A DNA stretch of 64,000 nt from the NCBI RefSeq assembly GCF_040115645.1, contig NC_089552.1:3844001-3908000 (forward strand), read 5' to 3'. Position numbers and translations under genes: made by a program. The notes under the pieces are model-generated. The model had not been told where the DNA came from, made no database searches, and saw nothing but the letters and a program-made list of their open reading frames with translations. This document shows, piece by piece, positions 8,930 through 20,418 of the stretch (its first letter is position 1; each line of letters opens with the position of its first letter). This DNA is from Euwallacea fornicatus (taxonomy: Eukaryota; Arthropoda; Insecta; Coleoptera; Curculionidae).

Positions 8930-11900
8930 ATGGATTTTAAAATAATATTACTGATTACTAGCGTTTGTCTTAGTGCGATACATGGACAACGAATTGATAT
9001 AGATGAATTCTCTAATAGTCACAGAACCAATGTAAGTTTGGTTATTTAGATACTTAAGGGTTAGCAAATGATGAAGGGAAATTTTCAGGAAATCCCCATA
9101 CGAGAACCTCCCCCTGAATTCAAATTTATGAAAGATAGAACTCCATCAGTTAAATGCATCATCGGTGGAGATGTAGCAACCGCACATGAATATCCATTTC
9201 AAGCGGCTCTCTACATATACGTCCACGTTACTCAATATTTCTGCGGTGGTTCTTTAATAGCTCTTAACTGGGTATTGACGGCAGCTCATTGTACACAATG
9301 GTAGTAATTCATTTAAATTAACTTTTCTTTATCAGTGTCATGACATCAACCAAGCTGACATTTTTAGGGCAACTAGCATCTTAGTCGTACTAGGAGCGCA
9401 TGATCTATCAATAGCAGAGGACAACATAATAGTTTACAATACAACAAAGTATATAATACATGAAAATTGGAATTCAGTAACGTTGCAAAATGATGTGTCC
9501 TTGATACAGCTTCCTAAGAAAGTCACACTCAATAACTATATAGACATAGTTCCTGTAGCTACTGGCACTGATTTGTACACTAGAAAAATAAGTACAACTT
9601 TGGGTTGGGGTCGAACAATTGCAGGTACCTAGGTATATACAGGGTGTAACATACTATAATGGAGATATTTCAGGAGGCAATAGCACTCCCCAAATAATTA
9701 AAAACATGCTAAAAGACACATGGTCAAAAACGTGCTATTTTCGATATCCAGGGTGGCAAAGTTGCACATTCGTTCTAATGTTTTTCGTTTTTCTCACGTA
9801 TACCATAAATGAAATTTTTGAAATTTCGTAAACCTATTTTTTTAAGACTCTCTAGACAAAAACATATACAAGATATTATGTTTTTTTTATAATGTACTAT
9901 TTTATGCTTTGTATTTTTTTAAAACCATGTATGGATTCTGACACCAAATTTCAATTCCTTGTTCAACTCCTTGGATTTTTGGTCTTTTGTAGTATTTTAC
10001 ACCTTTAACCATGTTCAGAGAATTGCAAAAATATTTATTCATGTAAACTGAAAAAATAAAGGAAGCAAGGAAAAAAGTAATCATCCAGCTCAATTATTAA
10101 CTATACGAAGCAATTTGTAACATTTAATCTAATTTCTTAACATAAAAATAAATATACCGGAAAATAAAATTACAAAAACTTTTAAAAAGGCCCTTTAAAA
10201 AATGTGAAACTTTGCCTCCATGTCTTGTAAATTTTACGTTGTTGTCATAGTCTACCGTAATATTGTTAGAATTTAATGACAATGAGGCTGTTTATGATTT
10301 GTTGATTTATTCAAATTCGTCCCTCTAAAATATTAAAACTATTAGATTTCAAAAAATATACATATTAGGGACCTATTTCGAGTTAACTTCACATCTAGCA
10401 TCCACTAGTTTTAACGTAGAAGCCGCATGTGCTTTGTATCTAGCTGGTCATATTAAGATAATCATTTTATCATCATACGATACCAATCAATATTGAAACA
10501 GCTTCAGGGCCAATCTAAATTTAAATCATTAGCAATCAGACATCGCAGTCTTTTAGCTCTTTATTGTCGAGCAATAAATGAATAAAAATAAGCTTTAATT
10601 TAGGTATTAAATCTAGACTCTCCAATACCACTTACATGTCGTGCGTATTTTTCTTAAATTTTTTTATCCTCAATCTAATCGCTTTACTTGAATTAACGAC
10701 GCTTTATTACTACTTTTCTTATTCGCAACTTTCCTTTACACTTTCATGGCAGATTGGAAAACATTAAAGGCAATTTCCAACATTCGATGGCGCACCAAAA
10801 AATTATATACAGATAATTTACACAATTTCTTCGCCACTCCTTCTTCATCAGCGCTTTGAGTTTCGGCACTTTCAACTACGAACAATTATCTTGACTCTGT
10901 TCTATGAGAAGTAGCTTCGAAGTATCTTTTTAAATCACTAATGAGTAAAACGTTATTTAGAACGTTGCCATTAAAACTCTTCTTATAAATAACAAGATGT
11001 CAGTCATGAGTTATATACAAAATATTCATGTTTCGATCTCTGTAGTTTACTAAATTAGCCCTATCCATGATGCAATACATTGCATTTTATTTAATTCAAT
11101 AGGTTAACCGTAATGAAACACTACTTATATCAGGATCAATTCCCGGATCTTTACTTAATAGGAAAATTTCTAAACTGGCTGTCCAGGCGAACCCTGAACA
11201 TACGAAATTAACATAGAAAATCGGTCTTTATTTTTTTTACGCATGCCCGGTTTATTCAATTGAAAAACTTTTGTATAAAGGTCATAGTACTCAAGACCAG
11301 CCATCATTCCGCAAAGCTGTTTTAACTCAAAATACTTCCAAATTTCAAAAATTTCAATGTCCCGCGTAAATGTTCGAAGCCACGATTGGTCAGATTGATC
11401 AGTGGCGTCTTCAAGTAATTGCTGTATACATTTTTGCAAACAATGTTAAAATCACTTGTTTTAGTTCACTTACTTAAATATATCAGTAATTGTTTAATTT
11501 AATTGTCTTCACTTTTTCTTTGTTGCAATTATATAAAAGGTAAAATAAAACTAAGAGAACATTCATTTGATATAGAGTTTTTACTCCTAAGTTGTTAACG
11601 AATTTATGTTTGTTTAATTCTGAACTTGTTACTCTAACCAATCGTGGTTTCGAACGGTTACGCGGGACATTCAAATGTTTGAAATTTGGAGGAACTTTAC
11701 ACCAAAGTTGCGAAATGACAGGCGGTCTTGAGTACTATGACCTCCATGTAAAAATTTTCCGATTAGACAATCCGTGCACGCGCTAAAAACCGATTTCTCA
11801 TATTAATCTATTATGTCCCGGGTTTGCCTGGACACTCGATATAAATTAGTATCAATTATATGAATATTGTAGGGTCTTATTCAAGTGAACTGAGATATGT

Positions 11901-13715
11901 CAACGCATCAGTCATCTCCAACGACGAGTGCAAGTCTTATAAAGAATATGCAAAATATATAGAGGATCATCACCTTTGCACCTCAGGTATGGTTGGTATG
12001 AAAAATAAATCTAAATTATGAGAGCATACACTGTTTATAGGCGATTTCTAATTATCTCAGATGATTAATGATTTTTAATTACCAATTAGCTTAATAATCA
12101 ATTAGAACTTTGTTAAAATGCAGACTAGAAAATGTAAAAATTGTAAAACGGTAAACAAGGCATGGTTATCACATTCCTCGGTCCATAAATTTATCTAATT
12201 TCCGAGAGTACCTACTTCCGCAAGACGCTTATTAAATCGCCCTGTAACTACTAACAATAGAATTATACAAGGTCGTCTTTATCCACATGCATCAAAACAG
12301 TTCATTTTTTCGAAACAGCATGAGACATCAAACTGTTACATATCAAAATTTTGCAATATCATTCAAGTTGTAAAACTGAGGTATTCTGGAAATTCAAATA
12401 ACCGCAACTGCTACCGTTTCTCTTATTTTGAATAGATAACCCTGTATAATTGGCTATTTTTAGATCATATATTGAATTCTAATAATATTCCATGTAGCAT
12501 GTCATATGCTTAATTGAAGAGTTTCCTAAATATTTACGTCCAAAATATGCGTTGCAGATGTTGGAGGAATGGTAACGAATCCCCTCGATTTCTTCATTAG
12601 TCATGCAAGGCCCAGCAAAATAATAAAAACAAATTTGGATATACGATTTGCTATAAGAAACACTGTTACGATTCATACGTAGGCAATGATACATTGTGTG
12701 CTATATAAAACATGACAGTTGGTATCTGTAGCGGTTTTTATGGACACCCTGTATTTGCAAGAATGCCTTGGTTTTAAACATTATATAATATCATTCAACT
12801 TTTGAGTTTAACGATTCACTTGGTCTTGTACGATTCTCGTAATAATTGGCTGTTTCAGTAAATAAAATCTATACTTTCCTACATCCGATATAGGTCTGTA
12901 ATTGACAGTAATCGATTGGATGGCTACAACATTAATTGGTTTCCGCCAAAGTTAGAACTATGTATATAACACTTACATCGGACGCAAAGTAGTTATGCAA
13001 AGTAGTCCAATTACCGAGGTCCACTGTTACTAGCTCCTAAACTATTGCGCACAAGTTAAAGAAATAATGGAAAAATTGCCTAATTTCAAGGTATACTAAG
13101 ATTCTAAATAGTGTTGCCAAATATCGTCTAGTACTCGAAATATTAAGAAAACGTAAAAATCGGTTAAAACATTTTTTTTTAGAAATATATTTAAAGTTGG
13201 CAGTTCTATAACAAAAATAAAGACGAAACAACCATTTTTACAAATATTGATTATTACTCAAACTAAATAAAATTTGGCAACATTTTTTTGAATTTTTGTT
13301 TGCCATTAAAGTTAGTAGCTTTTGTCTCTTCGGACTAACAATTTTGGTGACAAATGTAGTGTACCATGGTAATTAAACCGCCGTCCATAGGATAACATCA
13401 TTAATATCGCATAATCCTAGATTTGTAGCTACTGTACCCATATAACTATTCGTTTCAGGTGAGGGATTCGTTGGATCTTGCAATGGAGATTCAGGAGGGC
13501 CAATACTGGTTAACGGTACTCAAGTTGGACTTGTATCATTCGGGGTTATTAACTGTGCTGCGGGGTATCCTTCTGTCAACACTAGACTTACAGAATTTTA
13601 TAGCTGGATTAATGAAAAAATTTCCAACACAGGAGCAAGTTACAAAAAAGAATATGGGATTTATCTGTTATTCATTATAAGTAACGTTGTAAATATCATT
13701 TTATCCAATAAATAA
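8930..13715 (+). CDS. Secreted chymotrypsin-fold serine protease B (tandem pair, second copy)
   Basis: Exons 8930-9031, 9089-9300, 9368-9624, 11873-11986, 13459-13715; 313 residues, intron positions and phases identical to protease A, so the pair arose by tandem duplication. A signal peptide (MDFKIILLITSVCLSAIHG) is followed by a prosegment and IIGGD. Catalytic residues are His101 (TAAHC), Asp147 (QNDVSL) and Ser240 (GDSGGP); position 189 is Gly. Odd: the residue just before IIGG is Cys57 (SVKC|IIGG), not Arg or Lys, so normal tryptic activation would leave an extra Cys on the new N-terminus. The protein ends in a hydrophobic tail (YGIYLLFIISNVVNIIL), again like a GPI signal or membrane segment. 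The stop overlaps an AATAAA string (13707-13713). Introns 3 and 4 (2.2 and 1.5 kb) are filled with repeat sequence. Confidence 0.88.
9636..10225. repeat. Possible old foldback repeat in intron 3 of protease B
   Basis: Begins with TATACAGGGTGTAAC, an end typical of insect TA-target MITEs. The string GGGTGGCAAAGTTGCACATT near 9752 is met in inverted, diverged form near 10200-10225. The arms are weak and the right edge is not clear. Confidence 0.3.
11176..11838. mobile_element. Foldback element in intron 3 of protease B
   Basis: Two arms of about 260 bases (about 11176-11440 and 11590-11838) are inverted copies of each other, with outer edges reading CTGTCCAGGCGAACC and GGTTTGCCTGGACA. Each arm carries the same readable stretch (for example GLEYYDL, on the minus strand of the left arm and the plus strand of the right), so the arms may be two head-to-head copies of one short repeat with once-coding sequence, or one foldback transposon. 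The protein stretch is not recognised. It ends just before exon 4 at 11873. Confidence 0.65.
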
Positions 13716-13868
13716 ATTTATTATTTAAAATGATTTTTTTTTCAAAACATCCAACGCAACAACACACAGGCAAAAACAGTCTTAACTGGCTGATACTCGC
13801 ATTTTTTAAACGACAAACTTTTAACTTTGCTAACCTTAAAATTAAATATTTAGTGACCTTTAGCCCCA

Positions 13869-14099
13869 CTAGATAGCACCGCTTTCGACTACAGATATAA
13901 AGATTTGTCCAAAAAATATATCTTTAGATGGCTTATTAGGTGGAGACGAGTTTGTATAAACAGAGTACTCCCTCTCTGGTACACATATGCTCAAATTTTC
14001 AAAGGCCTTATCACTTAAACAGTTCTTGGGATATTTACTTCCACACCTTGACATTTTGGCAAATAATATCAAAACCGCCATTGATAGGAAAAAATACAA
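13869..14099 (-). CDS. Unrecognised frame, possible exon of a secreted or receptor protein
   Basis: A minus-strand open frame of about 77 codons. The first ATG in it (14080-14078) begins MAVLILFAKMSRCG. Further on are three cysteines, N-S-S and N-L-S glycosylation sites and a PPNKPSKDIFFGQIFISV stretch. The pattern of a hydrophobic start, cysteines and a Pro-containing linker before beta-strand-like sequence vaguely recalls the extracellular start of Cys-loop receptors, but I cannot assign it. No good splice sites or partner exons were found. It may be a chance frame. Confidence 0.2.
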   Translation of the reverse strand: MYFFLSMAVLILFAKMSRCGSKYPKNCLSDKAFENLSICVPEREYSVYTNSSPPNKPSKDIFFGQIFISVVESGAI

Positions 14100-14328
14100 A
14101 AGACATATATGTCTTAACTAGGAAATGAACATCTTCAAGAAGAAAAGGTCTGTAACGTATTACAAAGATTTCGCTCTAGCCGAAGTGAGTTATATTCACT
14201 TTTCTGATTACACTCACTCTTGAAAAATACCAACCAATAGATTTTATACCGCACGTATATGGAATAAATCCAAACTCTCGTCTTAAAGTTCAAACTGAAA
14301 GCCAATGTCTAGAAAACATAATATTATA

Positions 14329-15092
14329 CAGGGTGGCCCATTGAAAACGAAACAGAGGCATTTGCGGGTACTTAGAAATGTATATTTGAAAAATGCTCGG
14401 ACACGTAAACTTTATATTCGAGGGGGACACATATAAACGTATACTCGCTCCTTTCACTTCAACACCCTAGCCGGGGTGAGTTAAACCCTTAAAATCTTAA
14501 ATGGAAAGTATGGTCGAGTAGCACCTTGTTTGAAAGATCTTTCGATTCTCGTTATAATGATACCCAAATTAACTAATTTTTATTCAGTAGTTTTCGAGAA
14601 ATTTGGAAAAATGTGATTAAATTGCCAACAAGTGGAATGCTCTGTTAAAATCGTAAATTAGGAAAATTAATAGTAAAACATTAAGAAAAGTTCTTTTAAT
14701 TGATAAGATACTCAAACTGTTCACCATTAGCTTCCATACAGTAATACAATTTCTGTTCAAAACGAGTCCTAACATTTTGAGCATTCCACTTGTTGGCAAT
14801 TTAATCACATTTTTCCAAATTTCTCGAAAACTACTGAATAAAAGTTAGTTAATTTGGGTATCATTATAACGAGAATCGAAGGACCTTTCAAACAAGGTGC
14901 TACTCGACCATACTTTCCATTTAAGATTTTAAGGGTTTAACTCACCCCGGCTAGGGTGTTGAAGTGAAAGGAGCGAGTATACGTTTATAATGTGTCCCCC
15001 TCGAATATAAAGTTTACGTGTCCGAGCATTTTTCAAATATACATTTCTAAGTACTCGCAAATGCCTCTGTTTCGTTTTCAAGGGGCCACCCT
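14329..15092. mobile_element. Foldback DNA transposon derivative with about 315-bp inverted arms
   Basis: The arms 14329-14643 and 14778-15092 are almost identical inverted copies, both starting CAGGGTGGCC at the outer edge and flanked by TA (TATA) on each side. The 130-bp centre, read on the minus strand, gives NAQNVRTRFEQKLYYCMEAN followed by GEQFEYLIN and a stop, matching the C-terminus of Tc1/mariner-superfamily transposases (pattern R...C....G..FE.L). So this is an internally deleted, non-autonomous element that kept only the last codons of the transposase. The high similarity of the arms suggests it is young, or kept alike by gene conversion. Confidence 0.85.
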
Positions 15093-15268
15093 GTATATAT
15101 TTAATATAAATTAATCACGTTTTGACTAAAAATGAAGTTTATTAGAAGCTCTTGATGTCCTTCAAAAATCAACAGACTCATACAAAGATCATAAGATTGT
15201 TTTGAAAAATTAGTGTAAAAAAGGAAAAATTATTGAAAATAAATGACACATTACTTAGCAAAAACAAC

Positions 15269-15274
15269 TTTATT
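15269..15274 (-). terminator. Polyadenylation signal of the CCDC51-like gene
   Basis: AATAAA on the minus strand, about 60 bases after the stop codon of the gene at 15332-17682. Confidence 0.55.
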
Positions 15275-15331
15275 CTTAAATATAAAATTAGTAAGATAAA
15301 CAAGATTTAACCTTCTTTGTCTTAGTATTCA

Positions 15332-17682
15332 TTAACCAAACAATACTTTTAAAATCATCCACAACCCTAAAACAACACCTACAGCTGGCATGTAACCCCA
15401 AGAGTCACTAGAATTGCCATTACTCTTTTCACCAATAAAATCCACAATGTTTTTACTTCTGTTTTGACTACATAAGTTTTCTATTATTGATAACCTTTTT
15501 GAAACTGCGTCATAAAAGGCACTAAATGATGCCCTGTTGCTCACAATTTCATTTATTAATGTTTTCTTTGAATCTGTTACCTGTTCGGTGAAAACTCCGT
15601 GTAAATCATTTACAAGTTGTAATTTTTTATCGATTATTTGTTTCAGTTGTTCTTTCCTAAGAGTTGAATACATAAATGTCAAAAAAGAACTGACCATACC
15701 CAATAAAACACCGAAATATTTCGTGTATTCCATTTGGGCTCTTTGTTTTTCATGGGAATCTCTTATTGAATCAGTAAATGCGGTGAATAGTTCTCGTTCA
15801 GCCTGATCGTATTCTTGGAATGTCATGGAAATTGACTTTTCCACTTTTAAAACCTTAAAAATTTAGATAACTGTATGTTAAATTCTAAAGCAGAACCCAA
15901 TTAAAGAAAAAAGTAGTGTGGCTAATGATAAGTGCATATAACACTTAAGAATGAAATATATAGAAGACGCAAAATTAGGCTATAATGCCCATTTCTTTTT
16001 TCTGATTGTATATGCTGAAAACTCGGAAAGAAAACTTTCTTTTTGAACATTTATTTTGGCTTCAATAATAAAGTAGCTATGGGCGTCCAAATGTACAGAA
16101 CAACTCTGTATCCACTATTAAAAGAATCTACTCAGGCAGTATTTTGGAACCCTATGATATAATTATGTAGGTACCACATATTAACTTGATCTGTAAAGAT
16201 CATTTTTCAAATACTATTCAGGTTAATTCTGTATGGAAATTGTTTGTCTAATTCAGATCATTGAATTTTCATACCTCAGTTTCCTTTTTCATCAAATCTA
16301 AAAATTTCTCTAAATCGTCCTGTCTTTTAACTTTGTTAATATCGTCTTGTAACTCCATGGATTTTTGACGAACTTGGGAGAGTTGCCTTCCAACGTCGCG
16401 CCTTTTTTCCTGAATATTTAACAGTTGGCCCTACAGTTAAAACCAATATTAAGAATTTAACGTTAAGTATCCGCTTAATGGTATTAAATAATAAAAGCTG
16501 TAGAAAATCCTATGTGTTTTCCAATCTTGTGGAGTTATTTAATAAGAAAATTCACTTAAATTTTTTGTTAAACACTTTCAGAGTTATTTACCTTTATTTT
16601 TTGTTGAAAGTTTGTTATAATACAGTATAAAATACCTAGTAATTTTTGATCTGAAATTCTATTGAATAGAAGTTTTATTTTCTTTTTAATTGGATATTTT
16701 TTAAATGAATATCAACAAAATAATGAAAATACAAGAGGGAAATTCATAAACAAATCTGCTTTTTTTCATTCTCCTGGTTGTGATTGATTATTAGATATAG
16801 ACAGAGAATGAAGTTAAGCATTAAGAACTGTTAAGTCAAGCAAAAAATATAGACATTTGTGCCTGGGGTCCACTTGCAATTTTTTATTGTCACTAACTGG
16901 CCGACATTTATTAACATTGTTATTATTTAAATATTACCAATTGCTCACTTCATGTTTTTTAGAATCACTTAAAATGTAGGTATCTTTTAATGAAGTATGT
17001 GAAAAAAATTCTAATTTCATAAACATTTTAATTTCCTACATATTTATTAGATGAAATCCTAACAAAATTATCAAATTAACAATGTCGCAATAGTTAGGCA
17101 GTTAGTAGTTTAGGCATCTACTCGAAAATCTTAAAGATATAATGTAATGATAGATGATCAAAAATAAAAGGAATGACAAATGGACACTCTTTAGTTTTTA
17201 AGCTTTTAAATGGATAGAGTTTATACTAATAATATCCAAACACCATAATATATATATATTACGAGTGTCAAGTATTTAACCCTGAATGCACCCTTAACTG
17301 AAACATTAGTGAAATGTTACACCTCTAGTTGCGCCATACTAAATGTATTACAAAAATTCAAAATATAGGTCTGAACCACCCATATGTGCATGGATCTAAA
17401 TTAACCTTCACCAGTTTATGAACAACAATTATGACAAAACCCAAGCAAACATACCTGCAAATGTGTGACTTTTTCTTGTGCTAAGTACACTTTATCTAAG
17501 CCAGTCAGTTTCATATACCAATTATTGAATTGGGTAAGTTTCCAGTTTAAAGTTTTCACTTGAGTTTTTTTAATAGATTCTATATGAGGCTTTGCCTCTG
17601 TTATAATTTTTGAAAAAGAATGTTTCAAAGCTTCTAAGCTTTGTTTAGTTATATTTTGCTTTAAAGATACAGCCAGCTTCAT
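15332..17682 (-). CDS. CCDC51: CCDC51/MITOK-like mitochondrial inner-membrane coiled-coil protein
   Basis: Three exons, transcribed leftward: 17682-17455, 16430-16275, 15853-15332; all junctions in phase 0; 301 residues (human CCDC51 has 411). In mammals CCDC51 (MITOK) is reported as the pore subunit of the mitochondrial ATP-sensitive potassium channel. Matching features: an N-terminal helical part with W..KLTGLDKVYLAQEKVT, a central coiled coil (exon 2), the conserved stretch ERELFTAF..SIRDSHEKQR, a first membrane segment (FGVLLGMVSSFLTFMYSTL, about residues 173-191) and a second at the very C-terminus (VGVVLGLWMILKVLF). The start ATG at 17682 gives a basic, Arg-poor N-terminus; a mitochondrial presequence is not obvious. 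Head-to-head with the SLC17-like gene. Channel function in insects is inferred. Confidence 0.8.
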
Positions 17683-18535
17683 ATTGAAAAGATTTTTTAT
17701 TATAATATACTAGGTATCAGTATAAACTGTGTTTCCTTTGCAGTAGTAGATATCTTATCGCAGTTTTTCTTTGATATAGTCTTGTGTAACTTTTATATAG
17801 GTCTTATTTGTTATTTAACTTAATATCCACCACTCTTTATCATAATATAAATATAAACCCTTATCAATTTTATATTTGAAACATTACTGGACAAGTCGTC
17901 TTTTTTCTCCAATTATATTTTATATTATTCCTCTTCTTTCTTAGCACTTCACCATCTCACTCCGCACCTACGTGTTCAATCCTAATCAGAGATTCCACAG
18001 AACACCTGGTGGAGAAGCATGGAGCGTGAGAGCATTGGTGCTTTGCGAAGAATAATTTTCTGTTTCACTTTTCGTCATAGTTTCTGAGAAGTTCAAGTGC
18101 GATGGAATCATTTTTCGAGAACTCAGGATCCAGGTACCGAATTCAGTTATTGGCAATGTTAACATTGAGAGTTAGTGTCAATAATTGTCAAGTGTCAATG
18201 GTGCGATATGATGTTTAAATTTGGAATTTTTGCCAGCTGTTAATTTTTTTTTCGTTTTAGAATTTACCAATCTCTGTTTTCATTTATACAGTTTCATTAA
18301 ATTGAAATCAAAATTACATAAACAAATAACAAAACCAAGTAAAAACATGGATAATTAAAATCAGTTTGTCCACTACCAAGGAAAACCACTCAAATCTGAA
18401 CTATTAACCTGAACTAAACCAAAGAGAATGTTTCTATTTAATTTAATTTGTACATAATTTTAAGAGATATCTACATAATCATTGGCAACCACCACCCTAA
18501 GCCCAGGCTTTAAGTATTAGAGACGCTCTTGAATA
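17683..18535. promoter_or_regulatory. Shared upstream region of the CCDC51-like and SLC17-like genes
   Basis: 853 bases between two divergent start codons. No coding frame is recognised. The part near 17940-18130 is less AT-rich than its surroundings and may hold 5' untranslated exons or the promoter. No TATA box stands out, as is usual for housekeeping genes. Confidence 0.45.
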
Positions 18536-20418
18536 ATGGCAAGAATTCGATGGTTTACCCGTACATCACGGATTGTGGCATTATGTAGTTTTGCCAATTT
18601 TATAAACAGTGCTGATAGAGTAATAATGCCCATAGCTATAGTACCGATGACAAAAGTATTTGGCTGGAACCTACATTTGCAAGGATGGATATTGTCAGCA
18701 TTTGCCATAGGATATTTTACTAGCCAAATAATTGGTAAGGGTTCACAACAACTATCTATCATTTAAATAGTGGATAATTAGCTAGTTAGTTTCTATTTAT
18801 TACTCAAATATATATATTGAACATATTTAAATATGTTCTATACATATGAAATGGAATGTTTTTTCTGCCTCTCATTTTATTTAAAAATCTCACACCAGTA
18901 GAGGTTGCTGAAGCAATGAAATTGCACATTATCTTCAGTTACACCTAACTGAAAATAACATTTACTTTTTACTAATAACATAGGATTCTGTACTACCCTC
19001 ATGTCTTAAATTGTGTTAAAAAGTATTATGAATTTGTCAAAGGTCAATAAATAATATGGTTTTCTTAGTAACTATTCATGCATTATAAACAAGCAAAACA
19101 ACCAATCTGTTATTTTATTTACCCATAAATATTTCAGGGAGCTTTTGGGCAACAAAGTTAGGTGCTAAAAATGTGTTGATCTTCAGTGTTCTGCTATGGA
19201 GCATAGCTACATTTATTACACCCTTTCTGGCAAGCAGTGTTGCAGCATTAGTTACCTGTAGGATAGTATTAGGATTTGCCGAAGGCTTAGGTAAGTATAT
19301 AATATACAATACTAATTTCTTTCACTTTATGATATATAATCAAAAAACTTTCGCAATGGGCAACCATTGCGGCCGAACCATAAATGCAGGCCATTGACTA
19401 AGCCATTTACTCTTTTCTAATAAAAACCTTCCATTGACAATAAATAACAGACAAATTTATCCAAGACCGATGTTCTAACACATATTTAAGGTTCTTTCAA
19501 TTGTCACCTAAGTGGCAAAAAATATCAGTGTTGAACTTTTTAGGTCTCCCAACAATATTTCACCTCTTCGCCCATAGTATACCCGTAGAAGAACGGTCAC
19601 GAGCATTTTCCTACCTTTTGGCATCGGGTTCAGTAGGACAAACAGTTGCGTCAGTGCTCTGCCCCCACTTCGCCTGGGAGGCTTGTTTCTTCTGGTTCGG
19701 ATCTTTCGGCTTTATTTGGATATTTTTATGGTACTGCTTCTACCCGCGAGACGCATTTGGGGGAGAAGAAACCATTCCTCTGCATATGCCAAAAGTCATA
19801 GCCCACAATACCCGATGGGCCGACTTCATTTTAAGCAAGCCTCTATGGGCAATCTACGCGGCGCATTTCGCAATGAACTGGTCGTCCTACATCATTATGA
19901 ACTGGTTACCGACTTACATGCACACGTTTTTGGATGCGAATGCTCACAGTTTAAGCCTCACCGCCGTTCCTTACATTGTCAATTCGATATTTGGCATAAT
20001 CTCTGGGCATGTGGCCGACGGTCTGCTTCTTAACAAAAGTTGGAGTGTTTTAAATGTGCGTAGGTTGATGACTTGCATTGGACTAGTTGGCCCTGCTTTA
20101 TTCCTGGCTATGTTTGGTGTCGTGGAACATTTAGCTTTTGCACTTATACTAGTAAGTATTTCTATGGGATTGAGTGCGTGCAATTCAGCCGGACATCTGA
20201 GTAATCATGTCGACGTTGCTCCTAATCACGCCGGAACCACTTTTGCCGTTAGCAACACGATAGCAACCATTCCAGGGATATTGTGTGGACACGTCACTGC
20301 TAGTTTGGTGACCATGTCAGATGGAAAGTGGTTAGGTGTATTTTTGGGTGCAACTTTTGTAAATTTGGCCGGTGCGTTTATTTATTTCACCAATAGTGTC
20401 GCGACGCAAATCCTGTAA
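18536..20418 (+). CDS. SLC17-family anion transporter (major facilitator superfamily)
   Basis: Exons 18536-18734, 19138-19290, 19544-20418; 408 residues. SLC17 proteins carry organic anions or phosphate, nucleotides (SLC17A9) or glutamate across plasma, lysosomal or vesicle membranes. Seen here: first helix with CSFANFINSADRVIMPIAIV, DFGW-like VFGWN before helix 2, GYFTSQIIG at helix 2, R..LGFAEGLGLPTIFHLFA at helix 4 (family R.(L/I)(L/M)G...G...P), a loop with EERSRAFSYL, then NWLPTYM at helix 7 and a C-terminal half with GHLSNHVDVAPNHAGT (family D..P..AG). Overall nearer to SLC17A9 and the plant ANTR transporters than to glutamate carriers, so nucleotide or inorganic anion transport is possible but not shown. 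The long terminal exon encodes helices 4-12. Convergent with PRPF40. Confidence 0.85.

Noticed and set aside
12479..12694. 71-codon minus-strand frame in intron 4 of protease B
   Set aside because: Lies next to an inverted CACCCTGTAT repeat end and is probably decayed transposon sequence; no motif clear enough to name it.
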